From contig NZ_VIFM01000016.1 of assembly GCF_006636215.1 (NCBI RefSeq), forward strand, positions 1 through 64,000: a stretch of DNA of 64,000 nucleotides, in the 5' to 3' direction. This DNA comes from Myxococcus llanfairpwllgwyngyllgogerychwyrndrobwllllantysiliogogogochensis. GTDB lineage: Bacteria > Myxococcota > Myxococcia > Myxococcales > Myxococcaceae. Below are positions 1 to 8,481 of the stretch, one piece after another; positions within the stretch are counted from its first letter, which is position 1, and every line of letters starts with the position of its first letter. The notes below the pieces were generated by a model that worked only from the letters and a program-made list of their open reading frames with translations, was not told the DNA's origin and did not search any database. Position numbers and translations under genes: made by a program.

Positions 1-1
1 G

Positions 2-181
2 TCCAAGAGGGCGGCTCCCCGCGCAGCCGCGTCCCCCTCCAAGGGGTCGGCGCCCCGCGCCACCACGTCCCCGTCCAAGGGGTCGGCGCCCCGCGCCACC
101 GCGTCCCCGTCCAAAGGGTCGGCTCCCCGCGCCACCGCGTCCCCAGCCAAGGGGTCGGCTCCCGTCGCCCCGGCGACCCCG
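2..181 (+). repeat. Five in-frame 36-bp tandem repeats
   Basis: Five consecutive 36-bp units start at 2, 38, 74, 110 and 146. They encode 12-residue units close to SKGSAPRATASP in the frame of the methyltransferase. Units 2 and 3 are almost identical and units 1 and 5 are diverged. The array may continue upstream of the window. The composition (K, R, S, P, A) resembles histone H1-like tails, which suggests a basic, disordered nucleic-acid-binding extension. Confidence 0.85.
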
Positions 182-1273
182 CTCCCGCCTGGCGCCCCGT
201 TCACCTGGCGCTCGGAGAGCAACGAGCCCTCGCCCACCCGGCTGCATGCGGTGAATGACCGGCTCAGCGCGGACACCGCGCTCAAGCGGGTCCGGAATGG
301 CGAGTTCCTGCTGTACTCGGGCGACTTCCACAACGCGAAGCAGCTCCTGGGCGCGCTGGGTCGGAGGCTCGAGCGGGCGTCGAACGCGCGCTCACCCCTG
401 GAAGCCTTCCGGGCCGAGCGTCGCGCACGGCAGCTGGAGCACGAGACGCTGTCGCGCATCGTCGTGTCGCTCGACCGCGACTACCGGCTCGCGCTCGCGC
501 GGGCCCCCGACGTGGCCCAGGCGTGCCGACAGGTCTGGGGTGAGCCGGAGACGGAGTTCACCGTCGTTCCCCTCAAGCAGCTGCTCGGCATGCTCGGAGC
601 GACGGAGTGGCGGCGAAAGGGCCTGGCGGTGCCCGGCCTCACGGGCCTCATCCATCCGCACTACGGCGTGTACCTGCCCACGCGCACCGACTACGTGGAG
701 CTGCTGCTCTGGCTGCCCCTCCTGAAGGGCCAGCGCGTATTCGACGTGGGCACGGGGACGGGCGTGCTCTCGTTCCTGCTCCTCCAGCGGGGCGCCGCGT
801 CCGTGCAGGCGACGGACTGCGACTCTCGCGCGGTGGCCTGCGCCCGGGAGAACGCGGAGCAGTTGGGACTGAGCAAGTCCTTCCAGGTGGCCGAGGCCGA
901 CCTCTTCCCCGAGGGGAAGGCGGACCTCGTGGTCTGCAACCCGCCGTGGATTCCCGAGCCGCCGAAGAACCGGGTGGACCGCGCGGTGTTCGACGAGGAC
1001 AGCCAGTTCCTGCGGCGCTTCCTCGAAGGACTCCCCGCCGCGCTCACGCCGGGAGGCGAGGGGCTGCTGATTCTGTCGGACCTGGCGGTGCTGCTCGGCC
1101 TGCGTCCGTCCGGATGGCTCCAGGAGCAGTTCACCCGGTGCGGCCTGACGGTGAAGTCGAGCCGCTCGACGGTGGCACGGCACTCCAAGGCCCAGGACAC
1201 CTCGGACCCGTTGCACATGGCGCGCTCACGCGAGACGACCACGCTCTACTGCCTCACGGCGGTGGCGCCGTAA
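2..1273 (+). CDS. Class I SAM-dependent methyltransferase, 5' end outside the window
   Basis: A methyl donor (AdoMet)-dependent methyltransferase, probably acting on protein or nucleic acid. The frame is open to the window edge, so the true start lies upstream; a GTG at 251 is only an internal candidate. The glycine-rich AdoMet loop FDVGTGTGVLSF is clear, followed by an acidic strand (ATDCDSRAV). The catalytic NPPW motif typical of N5-glutamine and N6-adenine or guanine enzymes (PrmC/HemK, RlmG-like) sits about 60 residues later. A helical N-terminal region of roughly 150 residues precedes the catalytic fold, as in PrmC-like proteins. The unusual part is the extreme N-terminus, which is built of Ser/Pro/Lys/Arg/Ala repeats (separate entry). 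The next gene is convergent. The methyltransferase fold is certain; the substrate is unknown. Confidence 0.85.
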   Translation, partial: SKRAAPRAAASPSKGSAPRATTSPSKGSAPRATASPSKGSAPRATASPAKGSAPVAPATPLPPGAPFTWRSESNEPSPTRLHAVNDRLSADTALKRVRNGEFLLYSGDFHNAKQLLGALGRRLERASNARSPLEAFRAERRARQLEHETLSRIVVSLDRDYRLALARAPDVAQACRQVWGEPETEFTVVPLKQLLGMLGATEWRRKGLAVPGLTGLIHPHYGVYLPTRTDYVELLLWLPLLKGQRVFDVGTGTGVLSFLLLQRGAASVQATDCDSRAVACARENAEQLGLSKSFQVAEADLFPEGKADLVVCNPPWIPEPPKNRVDRAVFDEDSQFLRRFLEGLPAALTPGGEGLLILSDLAVLLGLRPSGWLQEQFTRCGLTVKSSRSTVARHSKAQDTSDPLHMARSRETTTLYCLTAVAP

Positions 1274-1299
1274 TCCAGCGGGGGAGCGGTGGCGCCTGA

Positions 1300-2112
1300 C
1301 TACGAGGCGCTCCGCCCCGGGTCCGCGCGCTCCAGCGTCAGCACCGCCGACGTGAGCCGAGGCTGGTCCAGCTCACGCGCGAGAATCGCCAGACAGAGCT
1401 CGGCGTCTCCCAGGGAGGCGTCGGGCCTGTCGCCAAGCCCCTGGAGTCGAGCCTGAAGCTGCTCCAGCGAGAAGCCCCGGCGCTGGATGTCCGCGAGCAT
1501 GCCCTGGCGGAGCGTCTCCAATATCCTCCCCTCGTTCGCCAGCTCGAACACCAGCTCCTCCAGACTCACGCTGACAGGCATCCACGCCTCGTCGGGAGCC
1601 CTCGCACCGTAGAGACCTTGCGCCACGTTCGCGTCGGACATCGTGACGCGTGAGCCATCGCGCTCCAGGCCCAGGGCGGACTGGTCCCAGACGATGGCGC
1701 CCGCGGAGGAGCGCTCGCCATCGACGAGCAGGGTCTCCACCGCGGTGAACCAACTCGCGACCTGCCAGAAATGGTCGAAGGTCCCCTCCGTCCAGGACCG
1801 GCCTCCGATGCGGACCTCCAAACCGAACCGCAGACGACAGCAATTGAAGTTCGGCGTGTCGAGGCAGAGCTGCACCAGCTCGCGCTCCTTCCCGAGGAGC
1901 GAGGCGCCCTCCATCACGAACGACTCGCTCGCATCCTCGCCGAACGCGCTCGCCCGGTTGGGCACGGTGAGGAGTCCTTCCGGCACCGCGACGCGGCCCT
2001 TGGAGCCATGTGCCCGCGCTCCGGGCGGCCCCACCTGCTCTTCATGGAACAAGGGAGCGGCGACGAGCAGCGTCGCCAACAACTGCGTGGCTTCTCTCGG
2101 GGGCGCGCTCAC
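1300..2112 (-). CDS. Hypothetical protein, unknown function
   Basis: A 270-residue protein from a GTG start with a weak ribosome binding site. I do not recognise a family. Residues 1 to about 25 are Ala/Leu-rich but lack a clear signal peptide. The middle has a Cys-Cys pair followed by several Trp and Phe residues (GTFDHFWQVASWF), and the C-terminal 80 residues look helical and charged. It is the last gene of a minus-strand run behind the DUF2442 protein (39 bp gap) and the PAS kinase, so the three may be cotranscribed. The 3' end is convergent with the methyltransferase. Nothing in the sequence points to a catalytic role. Confidence 0.6.
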   Translation of the reverse strand: MSAPPREATQLLATLLVAAPLFHEEQVGPPGARAHGSKGRVAVPEGLLTVPNRASAFGEDASESFVMEGASLLGKERELVQLCLDTPNFNCCRLRFGLEVRIGGRSWTEGTFDHFWQVASWFTAVETLLVDGERSSAGAIVWDQSALGLERDGSRVTMSDANVAQGLYGARAPDEAWMPVSVSLEELVFELANEGRILETLRQGMLADIQRRGFSLEQLQARLQGLGDRPDASLGDAELCLAILARELDQPRLTSAVLTLERADPGRSAS

Positions 2113-2151
2113 GTGACGTCCGGGCCTGCCATCAGGAAGGGAGGCTCGACT

Positions 2152-2748
2152 TCACTCGATATCCACGACGCACGCACCCACCTCCAGCAGGAGCGGCTCC
2201 CGCGCGGAGACCCGACAGCGCTCACCGGGCGTCGACAACTGCTTCGCGCCGACCGTCGTCACGCCCTCCACCGCTTCGACGTAGAAGCAGGGGTGGTGCC
2301 CCCCGCCGACCGTCACCTTGACCTGGTGCTCGGCCACACCCTCCTGGTCCACGACGATGACGTTGGTCGCCGCCCGTCCGACGGTGAGCGGACTGGACCA
2401 GACCTCGTGCCGTCCACCGAGCAGCAGCTTGGAGAGGACCTCGCCCTGCTTCGAGCGAACGGTCACCTTCATCCGGTATTGCTCCACGCGCCAGTACACC
2501 AGGGACGTGCTGAACGGCTTCACGTCCCCCCAGGCCAGCGTGCCCGTCTCGGGGTCCACGCGGACGGTCTGAAAGTTCTCCGGCGAGCGCAGCCAGTCGC
2601 GCGTCTCCTCGGTGAGGTCGGGAACGCGCGCGGGCTCCCAGTCGAAGAGGCACGGCTTGAGGCTCGCCTCGCCCTCGTGCCCGTCGCTGAAGCGCACGCG
2701 GACGACGAAGGGAGCGACACAGCGGGCATCGAGAATCACTGCGGCCAT
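2152..2748 (-). CDS. DUF2442 domain protein with FHA-like C-terminal region
   Basis: A 198-residue cytoplasmic protein. Residues 1 to about 85 match the DUF2442 pattern: VRFSDGHEGEASLKP near the start, then a block about WxRSPENFQTVRVDPETGTL, and a Trp-Gly-Asp before a short aromatic end. Residues 90-198 carry the spacing of a forkhead-associated fold: LTVGR, then N-x-I-V-V-D, an E-H about ten residues later, and a C-terminal beta strand. The expected SxxH and NG pairs are imperfect, so phosphopeptide binding is uncertain. The ATG at 2748 was chosen over an earlier in-frame ATG at 2808 because it has a GAGG site about 10 nt upstream and the earlier one overlaps the kinase stop. It lies 56 bp downstream of that kinase gene. 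Confidence 0.72.
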   Translation of the reverse strand: MAAVILDARCVAPFVVRVRFSDGHEGEASLKPCLFDWEPARVPDLTEETRDWLRSPENFQTVRVDPETGTLAWGDVKPFSTSLVYWRVEQYRMKVTVRSKQGEVLSKLLLGGRHEVWSSPLTVGRAATNVIVVDQEGVAEHQVKVTVGGGHHPCFYVEAVEGVTTVGAKQLSTPGERCRVSAREPLLLEVGACVVDIE

Positions 2749-2804
2749 GCTCGGACCTCGCCCTGTCAGGGGGTCCTCCACCTTGCGGCGCGCGTGTCTC
2801 ATTT

Positions 2805-4856
2805 TCAAGAGCGGGGGGTGGGCCCGCCCCGACCCGACGGCCCGGGTGAGTCCTTCGCGCCCTGGCGCAGCTCGAAGCTGAACGTGGCGCCCTGGCCCGG
2901 CTCGCTCTCGACCGAAATCCTCCCGCCATGCTCCAGGATGAGCTGCTTGGAGATGTAGAGGCCCAGCCCCAGACCGCTGGACTCGCTCGCGGAAGTCGCG
3001 CGCTCGAAGCGGACGAAGATTCGCTCGTGATGCTCGGGAGGGATGCCACGGCCTTCATCCCGGAGGCTGAACTTCACCCAGCCCTCCCGCGACTCGAGCT
3101 TCGCGTGCACCGGCTTGCCGGGCGCGTACTTGATGGCGTTGGTGATGAAGTTCGTCAGCACCTGTTCGATTCGCGCGGCATCCAGACGGACGACAAGGCC
3201 GTCCGCCACCTGCTGCTCGAGCTGGATTCCAGCGGCCTCGAACTGGGGCGTGAAACGACCCAGCACCTCCCGCACCAGGTCGGAGAGGTTCGTCTCCTCG
3301 GGTATCACCGTCAGCTTGCCCGTGCTGATGCGCGACACGTCGAGCATGTCATTGACCAGGCGCCCCAGCCGGTCCACCTGGATGAGCGTGGTGTCGAGCA
3401 GCTTCTCGAAGCGCGCGGGCGGAAACGCCGCGAGGCCCTGGTTCGCGAAGAGCCGCTTGCTCATCTGTGCCTGCAGCTTGAGCGTGGTCAGCGGCGTATT
3501 GAGTTCATGCGAGGCGACCCCGAGGAACGTGTCCCGCGAGACGATGGCCGCGCGGAGGTTCTCCGCGAGCTGCTCAATCTCCTTCTGCTCGTTGACCTGG
3601 TCGGTCACCTCGTAGATGACCACCAGGATGCCGTCGATGCGCCCGGCCGGGTCGCGCTTCGCCTGGTAGGTGAAGTTGATGAACAGCTCCCGCTCGGCCC
3701 CGTCGGACTGGACCATGGACGCGCGCAGCTTCGTGCCATGGAAGCTCTTGCCCGTCTGATAGACGCCGTCGAGAATCTCGTGGAACCCCTGCCCCTCCAG
3801 CTCCGGCAGCGCTTCCCGGACGGGCAGGTGCAAGAGGTCCGTGGCCGGGCGCCCTCCGAACAGCATGGACATGTAGGGGGCGTTCACGAAGGTGTAGACG
3901 TGGCGCGGCCCGCTGAGGATGGCGATGCCCAGCGGGGCTTGCAGCAGGAAGCTCTGGAGTTCCTGACGCGCGAGCTGGCCCTCCTCCTCCGCCCACTTGC
4001 GCTCGCTGATGTCGAGCGCCGTCCCGATGAACCGGGTCGCCCTTCCCTCCGCGTCGAAGGAGACCTGACCTCGCGCTTCGACCCAGCGAGGCCGCTCACC
4101 CGAGCTCCCTCTCATCCTGTGCTCCCGCAGGTAATGCCCCTTCGCCTCCCCCGCGAGCGCGGCGGCGATGCTCGCGCGCACGGATTCCACGTCATCGGGA
4201 TGGATGCGTTCGAGGAACTGGGGGAGGCCGTACTCCGTCTGCTCCAGCAGCCCGAAGAGTTCGGCCATCCGAGCATCCGCCGTCAGCCCCCCGGTGGCGA
4301 CCTCCAGCTCCCAGGTGCCGGCCCCGGAGGCCTCCACGACCCGACGCAGGCGGTCCTCGCTGCGCCTCAGGGCCTGCTCGCTGAAGATGCGCCCGGTGGT
4401 CTCCGTGCAGACCACCAGCGTGCCTTGAATCTTCCCGGACTCGTCGAAGACCGGGGAGTAGCCATAGGTCCAGTAGACGTCCTCGATGCGGCCGTTGCGG
4501 AAGATGGGGACGAGCTGGTCCTCGTTCCAGCTGGCCTTCCCCTCGCGCATCACGTCTTCGATTTGCGGTCCGATGATGGGCCAGATTTCAGGCCACGTCT
4601 CCCGACCCGGCCGCCCGAGGGCCGCGGGGTGCTTGCCCTTGCCGAAGCTGGGCACATAGGCGTCGTTGTAGAACTGGATGAGCTGGGGGCCCCACCAGAG
4701 GAACATGGGGTGGCGCGAGTGGAGCAGGGTCTGGACGGTGGTCCGCAGCGAGCCGGGCCAGCGCTCCACGGGGCCCACGGGAGTCGAGGCCCAGTCCATC
4801 GCGCGCATCCGGGCAGCCATCTCCCCGGTCCCGCTGAACAGCTCCTCCGCATTCAC
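2805..4856 (-). CDS. Soluble triple-PAS sensor histidine kinase
   Basis: A 683-residue cytoplasmic kinase without membrane segments. Three PAS/PAC modules occupy roughly residues 15-160, 165-290 and 300-420. The first carries the WP-x-SLRTTVQ and GPQLIQFYNDAY motifs seen in many myxobacterial and proteobacterial sensors. The HisKA box SHELNTPLTTLK places the phosphorylated His at about residue 450. It is followed by an HATPase with N (NFITNAIKY), G1 (DEGRGIPPEH) and G2 (GLGLGLY) boxes. No receiver domain is fused and no response regulator is adjacent, so it is an orphan. GTG 4856 was chosen because GGGGAG lies 9 nt upstream; the frame extends further but its codons there look non-coding. It heads a possible three-gene transcript. 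Confidence 0.9.
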   Translation of the reverse strand: MNAEELFSGTGEMAARMRAMDWASTPVGPVERWPGSLRTTVQTLLHSRHPMFLWWGPQLIQFYNDAYVPSFGKGKHPAALGRPGRETWPEIWPIIGPQIEDVMREGKASWNEDQLVPIFRNGRIEDVYWTYGYSPVFDESGKIQGTLVVCTETTGRIFSEQALRRSEDRLRRVVEASGAGTWELEVATGGLTADARMAELFGLLEQTEYGLPQFLERIHPDDVESVRASIAAALAGEAKGHYLREHRMRGSSGERPRWVEARGQVSFDAEGRATRFIGTALDISERKWAEEEGQLARQELQSFLLQAPLGIAILSGPRHVYTFVNAPYMSMLFGGRPATDLLHLPVREALPELEGQGFHEILDGVYQTGKSFHGTKLRASMVQSDGAERELFINFTYQAKRDPAGRIDGILVVIYEVTDQVNEQKEIEQLAENLRAAIVSRDTFLGVASHELNTPLTTLKLQAQMSKRLFANQGLAAFPPARFEKLLDTTLIQVDRLGRLVNDMLDVSRISTGKLTVIPEETNLSDLVREVLGRFTPQFEAAGIQLEQQVADGLVVRLDAARIEQVLTNFITNAIKYAPGKPVHAKLESREGWVKFSLRDEGRGIPPEHHERIFVRFERATSASESSGLGLGLYISKQLILEHGGRISVESEPGQGATFSFELRQGAKDSPGPSGRGGPTPRS

Positions 4857-5174
4857 GTGGTCGCGCTCCCCGGTCGTGCCGCGGGAGCGGAGTTCTAGAG
4901 CATCGCTCCCTCGCATGAAACAACTCCGCGACGCCGGGCGAGCCCATTCGGACAGCCAGTCCTTTTTACAGCCGCATCCTCGACATCGCGTGCTCACGGA
5001 GGCACCGCTCGCAGGCCAGGACACTCCCGCGGGCCCTGAACCTCCTATCAGCGGATGAGGCCTTCGGCGCCCGGCGCACCCTCTCTCACGAGCGTCCACG
5101 CGCTGAGGGGGTTATCACCGGGGTCAGGTGGCGAGGCGCACGCCTTGCCGTCCCCCTACCAACCGGAGTGACAG
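4857..5174. other. Intergenic region between divergent genes
   Basis: 318 bp between the PAS kinase (minus) and the oxidoreductase (plus). It should hold both promoters. I see no convincing -35/-10 pair, inverted repeat or RNA gene in it. Confidence 0.5.
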
Positions 5175-5879
5175 ATGAAGATTGGAATCATCGGCGCGGG
5201 CCATATCGGCGCGGCACTGGCGAGGAAGTGGGTGAAGCTGGGTCACGAGGTCGTCATCGCGAACTCGCGCGGACCGGACTCGCTCCGCGCGCTCGCGGCC
5301 GAGATTGGAGCCACCCCCGTCACCGTCGAACAGGCCGCTCGCGGGGGCGAGGTCGTGGTCGTCACCATCCCCCAGCGCGCGGTGGAGGACCTGCCGAAGA
5401 ATCTCTTCGCGGGCGTCCCCTCGGACGTGGTCGTCATCGACACCGGCAACTACTACCCGAGCCGCGACGGCGGCATCTCCGCGCTGACGGGCGGACAGAT
5501 TGAGAGCGAGTGGGTCAGCGGCCTGCTCGGGCGGCCGGTCGTCAAGGTGTTCAACAACATCTACTCCCAATCCCTGGCGGAGAAGGGCACGCCGAAGGGG
5601 ACTCCCGGGCGTATCGCGCTCCCCGTCGCGGGCGACCCGCCCGACGCGCGAGCGAAGGTCCTCCGGCTCGTCGACGAACTCGGGTTCGACCCGGTCGATG
5701 TGGGCGGCCTCGAGGAGTCGTGGCGCCAGCAGCCGGGGACGCCCTGCTACACCCGGGACCTCGACGCGCGGAGCCTGAAGGAAGCGCTCGCGTCGGCGGA
5801 CCGGAGCCGCATCCCCGAGTACCGCAAGGCCGCGGATGACGCGGCGAAGGCGTTCTTCGAGGCGCAGAAGAAGGGCTGA
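5175..5879 (+). CDS. F420-type NADP(H) oxidoreductase
   Basis: A 234-residue protein of the NADPH-dependent F420 reductase-like family (COG2085 type). The N-terminal Rossmann fold has GIIGAGHIGAAL, and the second strand ends in VIANSRGPDSL, where Asn-Ser-Arg after the strand fits binding of the NADP phosphate. A second conserved block, VVKVFNNIYSQSLAEKG, is typical of this group. The reaction in this organism is not known; many members act on quinone- or F420-like substrates or are unassigned. The ATG has CGGAGTG about 6 nt upstream. The gene stands alone, divergent from the kinase and convergent with a small minus-strand gene. Confidence 0.85.
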   Translation: MKIGIIGAGHIGAALARKWVKLGHEVVIANSRGPDSLRALAAEIGATPVTVEQAARGGEVVVVTIPQRAVEDLPKNLFAGVPSDVVVIDTGNYYPSRDGGISALTGGQIESEWVSGLLGRPVVKVFNNIYSQSLAEKGTPKGTPGRIALPVAGDPPDARAKVLRLVDELGFDPVDVGGLEESWRQQPGTPCYTRDLDARSLKEALASADRSRIPEYRKAADDAAKAFFEAQKKG

Positions 5880-5935
5880 CCGCGTCGGCAGGCGGGGTGG
5901 CGCGGCCCCAGGTTGGGACGCGTCCCCCGGTGCAC

Positions 5936-6352
5936 TCAGAGCGGCGAGACGTCGCTTGCGGATGCGGGCGCTGGCGCGGGTGCGGGCGCCGCCTCGTCCT
6001 GGCTCACCTGGGAGTTGAGCACCCAGCTCAACGAGTAGCGCGAGCCGAGCAGCCGGTAGGTGGCGCGTTTGCCGCAACCCGTGACACCCGCAGTGTGCTT
6101 GTCGAGCCGCGTCGACTCGAGCTGCGCGCGTGCACAGCCCAGGTCGAACTCCGCGCGAGCCTTCACGTCGGGAACCCAGGAGCACTGCCCCATCACACAG
6201 CGCAGCTCATAGGTGCCGGAGGTACCGCAGCCGCTCAGCTGGTACTGATTCTCGCCGAGATAGGTGGGCGTCAGCTCCTCGGAGCACTTGAGGTCCTCGG
6301 CGGCGATCTTCTCCAGATTCGCATAACGATTGGAGTTGATGGACGGCCCCAT
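5936..6352 (-). CDS. Small Cys-rich exported protein, probably frameshifted at its N-terminus
   Basis: A 138-residue protein with two copies of a Cys-containing unit: first LKCSEELTP with SGCGTSGTYELRC, then FDLGCARAQL with TGCGKRATYRL. This is a recurrent myxobacterial repeat of unknown function. The C-terminus is an Ala-Pro tail. In the open frame no signal peptide precedes it. In another frame, an ATG at 6399 gives a hydrophobic start, MNLSLGLMTGLG, that runs up to this gene. In the present frame the upstream codons read IGCGAPM, so one extra base would join the two into a lipoprotein signal. This may be a sequencing error or a real mutation. It lies 94 bp downstream of the M48 protease gene on the same strand. 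Confidence 0.6.
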   Translation of the reverse strand: MGPSINSNRYANLEKIAAEDLKCSEELTPTYLGENQYQLSGCGTSGTYELRCVMGQCSWVPDVKARAEFDLGCARAQLESTRLDKHTAGVTGCGKRATYRLLGSRYSLSWVLNSQVSQDEAAPAPAPAPASASDVSPL

Positions 6353-6493
6353 CGGAGCGCCACACCCAATCCAGTCATCAGCCCGAGCGAGAGGTTCATG
6401 GACAGACTTCTAGCATGTCCATGGTGTCTGCTTCAGCCTCCCGCTCGCGGCTCGGGAGGGCGCCACTGATTGCGGCTCACCGCGGACCGCGCC

Positions 6494-8371
6494 TCAGGCT
6501 GCCTGCTGCGAGCGCGCCTGGTATTCCTTCATGGCCCTGCTGCGCCCCAGGTAGTGCTCGAAGGCACGCAGCAGCGCGTCCGGGTCCTTCAGCTTGCTCA
6601 AGCAGATGGAGCGCTTCTCCTTGGAGCGGCCCTCGCCCGCGAGCTGCAGGTCCAGGTACTTCTTGAACATGCGGTCCGCGGTGCTCGCGTTCGTCACGTG
6701 CTCGAGCAGCACGGGCTCCTCCCACTCCGTGTAGCTCACCTGCGCGAAGTCCAGCTGCGCGTCCACTCCGACGTCCTTGCCCTCGAAGGTCAGCGGCGGG
6801 AAGTGCCGCTCCACGTGCTCGCGCTCCGCCTCGTTGGACGGCACGTAGCGGTAGGCGAGCACCATGTCGTGTGCCTGGGAGAAGCGCGCCTCGTACGCGC
6901 CCCACAGCCGCGCCTCGATGGCGTCCACGTCCTCGATGGTGGTCACCCAGGAGAACGTCACCGGCTCGAGCAGCACCTGCGCCATGTCCGCCGGCGCCAG
7001 CCGCGCGTTCACGTTCTCCAGCCGCGCGGAGAGCGGCGGGTGGGAGTCGAACGGATGCGGCGTCACCGTCCCGTGCAGGTCGCCATGCACGGCGTCGGAC
7101 TGCGCGTACTCCGCGAAGCCGAGGGCGACCCGCCGGGCGATGGCCACGGACTGCTGCCGCTCGTCGCGGGAGAAGAGGTCCGACTCCACGCGCTCACGAA
7201 AGCCCGCGTACGCGCCCACCTTCACCAGCGAGCGGGCGATGTCCCGACCCGAGGTGATGCCCGCGGCGAGGCGATCCGCGGCGAGTTCGCTCGCGCGCCG
7301 GCTGCGGCCCAGCGACAGCTCGAAGAGCCCGCGATAGGCCACCATGAAGTGGTAGATGGGCCGCGTCAGTCCGCCCTCGTGCAGCGTCTGGAGGTACTGG
7401 CCGAAGTGCGCGAGCATCGGCGCGAGCCGCTTGCCGTGCCCCGTGTCTCCGCCCAGCAGGTGCCCCATCTCGTGCGCGAGCACCGCGTCGGCCTCCGACT
7501 GCTCCATGAGGCGCAGCAGGGACAGACTCACGTAGAGCGTCCTGCCCGAGAGCGTCCGGTCCCCGACGCGCACGTCGCCCTCGGTGACGAAGAAGTTGGC
7601 GTCGATGCCCGCGAGGATGTTGTTGGGGGGAGGCGTCTGGAGCCGCGCGCACAGCTTGCGCACGTGCGCCCAGAGCTCCGGCGCCTTCGACTCCTCGAGC
7701 ACCTCCGCCTCCACCTCGAAGTCCATGGGCGGACGACGGAAGATGGCGACCACCACCATGAAGATGGCCATGGCGGCCAGCGCGCCCACCACCAGGATGA
7801 GCTTGGGCGAGTAGCGGTTGAACCAGAGCGCCGTCACCCAATAGGACAGCCACACGGCCAGGCCGCCCTGGCCTATCGCCTGGAGCGCCCCGGTGACGCG
7901 CAGCACGTTCCAGCCGATGACGAAGCTGCCGTACTGGAAGGGGCGCGAGACGAACGCGGCCAGACCACACAACAGGGCAATCACCGTGGTGGCGAGCCCG
8001 AGTGCCAGCAAGCCCAGCGCCAGGCTGTGCATCCAGTCGAACTGCTGCACGTCCTTGCACACCCCGCCGAGGTTGCTCCGGAAGTTCGCCAGCTCCGCAT
8101 CCGTGCTGAGGCAGGCCGCGGAGGCCGGAACGGCGCGGAAGAAGGCCAGGGTCTCCTGCCGCTGCTGCTCGTCGAGTTGGGTGTCCTGGGCAACCTGCTG
8201 CTCGATGGACGAGAGCACGTCCCCGTCCACGCTGGAGGTGGCGTGGCCGGTGAACCACAGACCAAAGAGTGGGAGGGCAAAGAGCCAGAGGGCGGGCAGC
8301 ACATAGCCGCGCAGGAAGCCGGGAGCGGTTGTCGTAGGGCGCATGATTTCGGTGCCGGGAATCTTACGCAT
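6494..8371 (-). CDS. M48-family membrane zinc metalloprotease
   Basis: A 625-residue integral membrane protease. Four hydrophobic segments lie in the N-terminal part: LPALWLFALPLFGLWF near residue 25, then about 115-140, about 160-185, and LILVVGALAAMAIFMVVV. The catalytic motif HEMGH is at 300-304, with ASELAADRLAA downstream providing the expected third zinc ligand. This order resembles HtpX/STE24-type M48 peptidases, but the loop between the first two segments (with two Cys) and about 200 extra C-terminal residues are additions. ATG 8371 was chosen over 8344 because GAGAGGA lies 9 nt upstream. The active site probably faces the cytoplasm, with a role in membrane-protein quality control by family analogy. 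Confidence 0.88.
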   Translation of the reverse strand: MRKIPGTEIMRPTTTAPGFLRGYVLPALWLFALPLFGLWFTGHATSSVDGDVLSSIEQQVAQDTQLDEQQRQETLAFFRAVPASAACLSTDAELANFRSNLGGVCKDVQQFDWMHSLALGLLALGLATTVIALLCGLAAFVSRPFQYGSFVIGWNVLRVTGALQAIGQGGLAVWLSYWVTALWFNRYSPKLILVVGALAAMAIFMVVVAIFRRPPMDFEVEAEVLEESKAPELWAHVRKLCARLQTPPPNNILAGIDANFFVTEGDVRVGDRTLSGRTLYVSLSLLRLMEQSEADAVLAHEMGHLLGGDTGHGKRLAPMLAHFGQYLQTLHEGGLTRPIYHFMVAYRGLFELSLGRSRRASELAADRLAAGITSGRDIARSLVKVGAYAGFRERVESDLFSRDERQQSVAIARRVALGFAEYAQSDAVHGDLHGTVTPHPFDSHPPLSARLENVNARLAPADMAQVLLEPVTFSWVTTIEDVDAIEARLWGAYEARFSQAHDMVLAYRYVPSNEAEREHVERHFPPLTFEGKDVGVDAQLDFAQVSYTEWEEPVLLEHVTNASTADRMFKKYLDLQLAGEGRSKEKRSICLSKLKDPDALLRAFEHYLGRSRAMKEYQARSQQAA

Positions 8372-8481
8372 GGGCGGGTGTCCTCTCACCAGCCCCCTGG
8401 CGCACGTCTCCGTTCCCAAGAGTCTGGAACTCCCGCCATGCCAGGACCGCACACCGATGCCCGACACAGCCGTGCACCGCG

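Noticed and set aside
255..725. Long overlapping open frames, often over 200 codons, opposite or inside nearly every gene
   Set aside because: They follow from the very high GC content. Their translations are Arg/Pro/Ala/Gly-rich without motifs, while the partner frame shows clear domains.
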